Source of the DNA: SZUA-254 sp031379665
Lineage (GTDB): Bacteria; Bacteroidota; Ignavibacteria; UBA10030; SZUA-254
Reading direction: 5' to 3'
DNA length: 51,401 bases
NCBI GenBank assembly: GCA_031379665.1
Contig: JANNFI010000031.1
Location: 1-51,401, forward strand
The notes under the pieces are model-generated. The model worked only from the letters and a program-made list of their open reading frames with translations. It made no database searches and was not told where the DNA came from. Position 1 is the first letter of the stretch; each line of letters begins with the position of its first letter. The translations under genes were made by a program, and so were the position numbers. Below, one piece after another: positions 45,960-51,401 of the stretch.

Positions 45960-47657
45960 ATGAAAAGAAAAATATCGCTCTGGTTCACGTTGTTGCTCAT
46001 CGTCACGGCCCTCGTGACGGGGATGGGCGTGTCGAACCTCCTTACCGACAACGACATCTTCACGCAGCTCAACAAGTTCAAGGACGTGCTCTCGCTCGTC
46101 CAGCAGAATTATGTCGACACGGTGGACATCCGTGACCTCACCTCGACTGCGATCGCTGAAATGCTCTCGAAGCTCGACCCGCATTCGGTCTACCTCACCC
46201 CGCAGATCACCGAGCAGGAGGAGGAGCGCATCCAGGGGTCGTACGAGGGCGTCGGCCTGGAGATTCTGGTCGTGAACGACACGCTGATGGTGGTCAACCC
46301 GATGGGAGGAGGGCCGGCGTCGAGGATGGGCATCCTCTCGAACGACCGCATCGTCCGCATCGACGACTCGTCGTCGATCGGCATCACCACCCAGAATGCG
46401 GCGAAAAAGCTCCGCGGACCCAAGGGAACGAAGGTCGGCATCACGATCCTGCGGACGGGGGTGACCGGGCCCCTGAAGTACGATATCATCCGGGACAATA
46501 TCTCCATCACCAGCGTCGACGTGGCGCTGATGATCCGGGACGACGTCGGCTACGTCAGCGTCAACCGCTTCGCGGCCACCACCAGCGCGGAACTCGACAA
46601 GGCCCTGGGTGGGCTCCGGTCGCAGGGGATGAAGAAGTTGATCCTGGATCTGCGCGGCAACCCGGGCGGCCTGATGAACGAGGCGGTCGAGATGAGCGAC
46701 GCGTTCCTCGACGGCGGCGAGGCGAACGCGCCGAAGAAGGTCGTGTATACGAAATCGCACGACGGCAAGATGGACGAGACCTTTTACGCGAACGACGGCA
46801 ACCCGTACGAGAAGATTCCGTTGATCGTCCTCATCAACCATGGTTCGGCGAGCGCGAGCGAGATCGTCGCCGGGGCCCTGCAGGACTGGGACCGCGCGCT
46901 GATCGTCGGCGAGACGAGCTTCGGCAAGGGGCTTGTTCAGCGGCAGTGGGACCTCTCCGACGGCTCGGCCCTCCGGCTGACCGTCGCGCGTTACTACACC
47001 CCCAGCGGCCGGCTGATCCAACGGCCCTACGACGACCTGAACGTGTCGGAGTATGTGCGGCAGGCATACCAGGAGGGCGATTCCGCGGACGCCGATTCCG
47101 CAGGCTCGGCGGGCTCGGATGGAGCGGTCGCGGCAGACGATTCAACCGGCTCCCGGAGGGAGATGCCCGATTCCGCGAGGCCGGTCTTCACGACGAACGC
47201 CGGAAGGACGGTCTACGGCGGGGGCGGCATCAAGCCGGACCACGTGGTGAAACCGGGTGAGCTGACCAACACGACCGCCGAAATGCTCCGCCGCAACGTC
47301 TTCTACCTCTACGCGTCGGCGTACCTCGACGGCGATGGGCGCACCCTCCGGACGGAATATTCCGACGTGGCCTCCTTTGCCGATAAGTTTTCGATCCCGG
47401 ACGGGATGGTGGAATCGTTCACGGAGTTCGTGAAGGGGAAGGAGATCGCGATCGACGAGGAGCAGTTCAAAAAGGACCGCGGCTTCATCGTCACGCGGCT
47501 GAAGGCCCAGATCGCCCAAAGTCTCTTCAACGACGCCGGTTGGTACCGCGTGATGCTCCCCGACGACGCGCAGGTCGGGAGGGCGCTCGAACTCCTACCG
47601 GAGGCCGAGAAAATGGCCGAGGTTGCCCCGGGTACCGCGGGTAAAAAACTGAACTGA
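45960..47657 (+). CDS. ctpA: C-terminal processing peptidase, S41 family
   Basis: 565-residue periplasmic protease with an N-terminal signal-anchor (about 7-26), a PDZ domain (about 88-170) containing the YEGVGLEI strand, and the S41 catalytic core. The Ser-Lys dyad is Ser298 in NHGSASASE and Lys323 in GETSFGKGLVQ, the 25-residue spacing seen in Prc/CtpA. A non-conserved Ala/Asp/Ser/Gly-rich insert with GSAGS lies at about 375-398. ATG 45960 is chosen; GTG 45951 is possible and would include GGAG in the coding region. Substrates are probably envelope proteins. Confidence 0.92.
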   Translation: MKRKISLWFTLLLIVTALVTGMGVSNLLTDNDIFTQLNKFKDVLSLVQQNYVDTVDIRDLTSTAIAEMLSKLDPHSVYLTPQITEQEEERIQGSYEGVGLEILVVNDTLMVVNPMGGGPASRMGILSNDRIVRIDDSSSIGITTQNAAKKLRGPKGTKVGITILRTGVTGPLKYDIIRDNISITSVDVALMIRDDVGYVSVNRFAATTSAELDKALGGLRSQGMKKLILDLRGNPGGLMNEAVEMSDAFLDGGEANAPKKVVYTKSHDGKMDETFYANDGNPYEKIPLIVLINHGSASASEIVAGALQDWDRALIVGETSFGKGLVQRQWDLSDGSALRLTVARYYTPSGRLIQRPYDDLNVSEYVRQAYQEGDSADADSAGSAGSDGAVAADDSTGSRREMPDSARPVFTTNAGRTVYGGGGIKPDHVVKPGELTNTTAEMLRRNVFYLYASAYLDGDGRTLRTEYSDVASFADKFSIPDGMVESFTEFVKGKEIAIDEEQFKKDRGFIVTRLKAQIAQSLFNDAGWYRVMLPDDAQVGRALELLPEAEKMAEVAPGTAGKKLN

Positions 47658-47667
47658 CCACGGTCTG

Positions 47668-47691
47668 CTGCCTACCGCCGCCGGAAGGCAG
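47668..47691. terminator. Weak bidirectional hairpin between ctpA and ppk
   Basis: CTGCCT (47668-47673) pairs with AGGCAG (47686-47691), and three further inner pairs are possible across one mismatch. It lies in the 46-bp gap between convergent genes. No T-run, so the role is tentative. Confidence 0.4.
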
Positions 47692-47703
47692 GGATTCCAT
47701 TCC

Positions 47704-49890
47704 TCAGCGCAACGCCTCCCTGATGGCGTGCTGGGCGCGGACTTCCGGCGGCCCCTTCCGGTAGTGATTCGCCTGTTCGCGGTCGATGATCCTCGCCTTT
47801 ACGGTGTCGGACAGCTGGAGGTCGATGATCGTCCTCAGCATATGCTTCAACCTGATGCTGTAGACAGGGAAGGCGACCTCGATCCTGTGTGAGAGGTTGC
47901 GGTTCATCCAGTCCGCCGATGAGAGGTAGTAGAGTTCATCCCCCCCGTTGTGGAAGATGTACACCCTCGCGTGCTCCAGAAACCGATCCACGATGCTGAT
48001 GACCTCGATGTTTTCGCTCAAGCCCTTGACGCCGGCGACGAGGCAGCAAATGCCGCGGACGATCAGCGAGACCTTCACCCCTTCTCCGCTCGCCTCATAG
48101 AGCTTCACGATCATCTTACGGTCTTCGAGGCTGTTCATCTTCAGGATGATCCCGGCTTTCTTCCCCTCCCTGGCGTTCGCGATTTCCGCCTCGATGAGCT
48201 CGACGAGCCTGTCGCGCATCGTGAAGGGCGAAACGAGGAGTTTCCTGAAGGTCATCTTCTCCTTCCTGCGCTCGAGGATGTTGAAGACGTTCTGCATCTC
48301 GGCGGTGATGTCGCCGTTGGCCGTGAACATCCCGAAATCGGTGTACTGCCTGGCCACCTTCTCGTTGAAATTGCCGGTGGCGAGGTAGCCGTAATCGGTG
48401 GGCCGCCCGTTCTCCCGGCGCGAAACGAGGCAGAGTTTGGCGTGGACCTTGAGCCCGGGGAAACTGTAGAAGATCCTGGCCCCCGCCTTCTGCATCTCCT
48501 CGGCCCAGTAGAAATTGGATTCCTCGTCGAACCGGGCCTTCACCTCTACGAAGGCGGTCACCGATTTCCCGGCGCGCGCGGCCCTGATCAGCTGCTCGAC
48601 GACCAACGAATCCTTCGCCACCCTGTAGAGCGTGATGTCGATCGCGGTGACCGACGGATCGTCGGCCGCCTCGCGCAGGAAGTCGATCACCGGCGCGTAC
48701 GAATGGTAGGGATAGTACAGCAGGATGTCGTCGCGCCGGATCGCGTCGATCAGTGAATTCCCCTGCCGGGTGTCCGCTGCCGCGTGGTATCCCTCGATCT
48801 TTGGTTCGACCGTCTCCCACGGCTCGAACATCAGGGCCGGGGCGACCGGGTTCGGGAAATCGAGCAGGTGATGGAAGTTGTGATATTTGCCGCCGGGGAC
48901 CAGCTCGTCCCTGAACCGGAAGAAATTCACGAGGATGTCGAGGGTTTTCTTCGAGAGGTCCTGGTCGTAGAGAAGGCGGGAGGGCATTCCTTCCTTCCTC
49001 CGGTCTATGGCCTTCCTGATCTTCTCGATGAGGTCGCCGTCATACTCATTGTCGATGTAGAGCTCCGCGTCGCGCGAGACTTTGATGGCACGCGCTCCCT
49101 TCACTTCGTGACGAGGGAAAAAGTCGCTGAGGCCCACACGGATGACGTCGTCGAGGAATATGACGTCGTGCCGTTTCCCGTCGTAGGGAAGTTCATAGAA
49201 ACGCCCGAGCTGTGCCTGGGGTATTTCCATCAGGGCGAATCGGGTGGGATCAGCCTCCGTCGACTCACTCTCGGGGTCCGCCGGCGGTTTTTTCGCCAGC
49301 CTCACGACGAAATAGAGGACCCGGTTCTCGAGGAACGGTATATCGCGGTCGGGCTTGAGAAAGATCGGGCGCAGGAGGGGCATCACCGTCTCGCGGAAAT
49401 ACTTCAGGACGGCCGCTCGCTGCGCCGCACTGAGACGGGTCTCGTCGAGAATTGCAATGTGGTTCCTGGCCAGCTCCCGCTTGATCCCCATTCTGAAAAT
49501 CTCCCCGAATTCCTCCTGCTGGCGCGTGACCACCTTCCGGATGCGCGTGAGGACTTCCTGAGGGTCGAAGTCGAGTTTTTTAGCCGTCTTTTTCTTTAGC
49601 TCGAGGAGCGCGCGCAGGGAGGGCACGCGGATGCGGAAGAATTCGTCGAGGTTCGACGAATAGATGGCGAGGAATTTGATCCTTTCGTAGAGCGGGTTCC
49701 GGCGATCGGCCGCTTCCTGGAGGACGCGATGGTTGAACGACAGCCAGCTCAGGTCGCGGTGCTTGAGGACGAGGTTCTTTTCCTTCATCGGAATGGGCGC
49801 AGGGGGGTTACATTGATCGATCAAGGTATAGAATCCCCCCGAAATTTCAAAAGGCCGGTTACTCGGTAATTCTGCCGGTTGCTCACTCAT
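47704..49890 (-). CDS. ppk1: Polyphosphate kinase 1
   Basis: Builds inorganic polyphosphate from ATP. 728 residues, normal length. Features: N-terminal RDLSWLSFNHRVLQEA, LAIYSSNLDEFFRIRV, the phosphorylated histidine His483 in GLKVHAKLCLV followed by YLATGNFNE, and the second phospholipase-D-like site with YIFHNGGDELYYLSSADWM. ATG 49890 is preceded by GGGAGG; an internal ATG at codon 35 just before the conserved start is an alternative. Divergent from the HD-PycTM gene. Confidence 0.96.
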   Translation of the reverse strand: MSEQPAELPSNRPFEISGGFYTLIDQCNPPAPIPMKEKNLVLKHRDLSWLSFNHRVLQEAADRRNPLYERIKFLAIYSSNLDEFFRIRVPSLRALLELKKKTAKKLDFDPQEVLTRIRKVVTRQQEEFGEIFRMGIKRELARNHIAILDETRLSAAQRAAVLKYFRETVMPLLRPIFLKPDRDIPFLENRVLYFVVRLAKKPPADPESESTEADPTRFALMEIPQAQLGRFYELPYDGKRHDVIFLDDVIRVGLSDFFPRHEVKGARAIKVSRDAELYIDNEYDGDLIEKIRKAIDRRKEGMPSRLLYDQDLSKKTLDILVNFFRFRDELVPGGKYHNFHHLLDFPNPVAPALMFEPWETVEPKIEGYHAAADTRQGNSLIDAIRRDDILLYYPYHSYAPVIDFLREAADDPSVTAIDITLYRVAKDSLVVEQLIRAARAGKSVTAFVEVKARFDEESNFYWAEEMQKAGARIFYSFPGLKVHAKLCLVSRRENGRPTDYGYLATGNFNEKVARQYTDFGMFTANGDITAEMQNVFNILERRKEKMTFRKLLVSPFTMRDRLVELIEAEIANAREGKKAGIILKMNSLEDRKMIVKLYEASGEGVKVSLIVRGICCLVAGVKGLSENIEVISIVDRFLEHARVYIFHNGGDELYYLSSADWMNRNLSHRIEVAFPVYSIRLKHMLRTIIDLQLSDTVKARIIDREQANHYRKGPPEVRAQHAIREALR

Positions 49891-50028
49891 TCCGCCTCCC
49901 CGGTTGCATTTCTGACCGTATTACCCTAGAATTCGTGCGCCTCCGGTCGTAAGGCCGGGAGCATACAACAATCAGGCCGGTTGAAAGGGAGGCCAGCCTG
50001 GTCGTTTTTAGCTCCGTTTGACCCCCGT

Positions 50029-50056
50029 TTGAATTGAGTCCGCATATTTCTATCTT
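50029..50056 (+). promoter_or_regulatory. Candidate promoter of the HD-PycTM gene
   Basis: TTGAAT (50029-50034) and TATCTT (50051-50056) with a 16-bp spacer, 73 bp before the start codon. A second pair, TTGACC (50018-50023) with CATATT (50043-50048), overlaps it. Only moderate matches. Confidence 0.4.
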
Positions 50057-50128
50057 TCCCTGAACGTTGCCTCGCCCTCGCAGGGGCGTTGGAGGCGTGC
50101 GTCCACCCCTGACAACCGACGAAATAGA

Positions 50129-51352
50129 ATGGGAGCCCCTACAGACATCCTCCAGATGGCATCCGACCACGCCCGCGAGGTCCTGACCACCAGGGCTCCC
50201 GACTGGGCCATCTACCACAGCGTCCAACATACGGTCGATACGGTTGAGGCGGTGAGGGAGATCGCGGAAGGCTCGAAGCTCGACCGTCCCGAGACGGAGA
50301 TCGTCCTGCTGGCCGCGTGGTTCCACGATACCGGGTATACCCAAACGGCCGAGGGGCACGAGGAACACAGCGCCACGATGGCGAGGGAATTTCTCACCCA
50401 CCACGGCTATCCCGCAGACCGGACCGATGCGGTCGTCCGGTGCATCCTCGCCACGAAGGTGCCGCAGCAGCCGGCAGACATCCTCGAGGAGGTGATCTGC
50501 GACGCCGACATGGCGCATATCGGGACGAAACGATTCTTCGACAAGAACGAGCTGATCCGGACGGAGATGGAGCGCAGGGCCGGAACGCCGATGACCGAGG
50601 TGGAATGGCTCTCGATCTCCACGAATTTCGTGGCGTCGCAGCGCTTTCACACAAAGTATGCGCGCGAGGAGTTCCAGGCGCGGAAGATGAAAAACCTCCT
50701 TCGGCTTCAGGAGTCGCTGCGTGGGGCGCAGGCGAAGGAAGCCCGGTCCTCCGGGCAGCAGGAGGAACGCCGTGATATCCTGAAGAACAAGATGGACAAG
50801 GCGGCACGGCCCGAGCGGGGGATCGAGACGGTTTTCAGAACCGTGCCGAAGAACCATCTGGACCTCACGAGTATGGCCGACTCCAAGGCCCATATGATGA
50901 TCAGCACCAACTCGATGATCATCACCCTGGTGGTGGGACTCCTTTTCACCAAGATTGACAATAACCCCCATCTGGTCCTTCCCATCCTGATCCTCATCGG
51001 GGTCTGCCTGACGGCCATCATCTTCGCGGTGCTGGCCACACGCCCAAAAATTACGGAGGGGAAATTCACAAAGGAGGACATCGAGAAGAAGCGCGCGAAC
51101 CTCCTGTTCTTCGGCAACTTCCACAAGATGAGCCTTGAGGATTTCGAATGGGGGATGAACGAGATGATGAATGACCGCGAATACCTGTATAGAAGCATGA
51201 TCCGCGACCTCCACTCGCTCGGCAGGGTCCTGGCCGTGAAGTACCGGTACCTGCGCATTTCCTTCAACGTCTTCATGTACGGCCTCATCGTTGCGGTCAT
51301 CGCGTTTCTCATCGCGGTGATCCTGAACCCGGGCACGACGGACCTGAGCTAG
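50129..51352 (+). CDS. HD-domain phosphohydrolase fused to a PycTM-like membrane domain
   Basis: 407 residues. Residues 1-200 form an HD-superfamily domain: IYHSVQHTVDT (His30, His34), WFHDTGY (His66-Asp67), GHEEH (His77, His80) and CDADMAHIG (Asp125/127). After a charged linker (200-235), residues about 237-400 match the DUF5706/PycTM type: RTVPKNHLDLTSMADSKAHM directly before a first helix (about 258-276), a second helix (283-306), a basic cytoplasmic segment and a third helix (377-398). PycTM is known as the membrane effector of Pycsar anti-phage systems; the HD part suggests nucleotide hydrolysis. No cyclase gene is visible, though the window ends 49 bp later. Confidence 0.82.
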   Translation: MGAPTDILQMASDHAREVLTTRAPDWAIYHSVQHTVDTVEAVREIAEGSKLDRPETEIVLLAAWFHDTGYTQTAEGHEEHSATMAREFLTHHGYPADRTDAVVRCILATKVPQQPADILEEVICDADMAHIGTKRFFDKNELIRTEMERRAGTPMTEVEWLSISTNFVASQRFHTKYAREEFQARKMKNLLRLQESLRGAQAKEARSSGQQEERRDILKNKMDKAARPERGIETVFRTVPKNHLDLTSMADSKAHMMISTNSMIITLVVGLLFTKIDNNPHLVLPILILIGVCLTAIIFAVLATRPKITEGKFTKEDIEKKRANLLFFGNFHKMSLEDFEWGMNEMMNDREYLYRSMIRDLHSLGRVLAVKYRYLRISFNVFMYGLIVAVIAFLIAVILNPGTTDLS

Positions 51353-51369
51353 GCGATTTGCCGGTTCCG

Positions 51370-51385
51370 CCCCCCCCCCCCCCCC
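51370..51385. repeat. Run of 16 C residues
   Basis: Homopolymer 17 bp after the HD-PycTM stop codon and 16 bp from the window edge. It may be a true hypermutable tract or an assembly artefact at a contig end. Confidence 0.9.
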
Positions 51386-51401
51386 GAGGTCCAGGCCGGT
51401 C

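Overview
This is a GC-rich window from a Gram-negative, aerobically respiring bacterium. The gene set includes alternative complex III followed by an A2-type caa3 oxidase, a TonB-type protein, CtpA and M61 proteases, and a PycTM-type membrane domain. Together these best fit the FCB group (Bacteroidota, Chlorobiota, Ignavibacteriota or Rhodothermota-like lineages). This placement is inference; the window contains no rRNA or other phylogenetic marker beyond an enolase fragment. Genes are packed tightly. At least eleven start codons overlap the upstream stop (ATGA, TTGA, GTGA or TAATG). Several promoters share a TTGNNN-17 bp-TATATT architecture.

Layout. 1-5303 (+): the 3' end of enolase, a phosphohexomutase, an MFS transporter and an ATP-grasp ligase-like protein whose C-terminal third is fifteen tandem 15-residue repeats. 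5338-7302 (-): a hybrid histidine kinase. 7480-10270 (-): an arsM-arsR-arsC-acr3 arsenic operon with a promoter/operator at its head. 10598-22997 (+): a respiratory operon, actABCDEF, a small membrane protein, a SCO copper chaperone and ctaCDEF. 23102-24387 (+): a copper-binding-like HMA protein and a TlpA-type thioredoxin. 24522-26396: an aminotransferase and a convergent pdxH, separated by a strong hairpin. 26731-28338 (+): an isolated P-loop ATPase resembling the Sll1717 family. 28331-34572 (-): two amino-acid permeases, a TonB-like protein, a DedA protein and the PntB/PntA2 part of a transhydrogenase. 34885-42605 (+): a glycogen / alpha-glucan group (ATP-grasp protein, very large GH13 protein, glgC, glgA). 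42754-47657 (+): two DinB-fold proteins, an M61 peptidase and a CtpA peptidase. 47704-49890 (-): polyphosphate kinase. 50129-51352 (+): an HD phosphohydrolase fused to a PycTM-like membrane domain.

Functional picture. The central operon encodes a quinol:cytochrome c/HiPIP oxidoreductase directly followed by the terminal oxidase, with a cytochrome c domain fused to subunit II. Copper and thiol handling genes (SCO, HMA, TlpA) follow the same direction and plausibly serve Cu-A/Cu-B assembly. Carbon storage (glgC, glgA, GH13), phosphate storage (ppk), proton-motive NADPH balance (pnt) and arsenic detoxification make up the accessory physiology.

The least explained items are the repeat-tailed ATP-grasp protein next to an MFS transporter, the HD-PycTM fusion, the solitary Sll1717-like ATPase, and a pattern of in-frame short tandem repeats at the ends or linkers of otherwise conserved enzymes.
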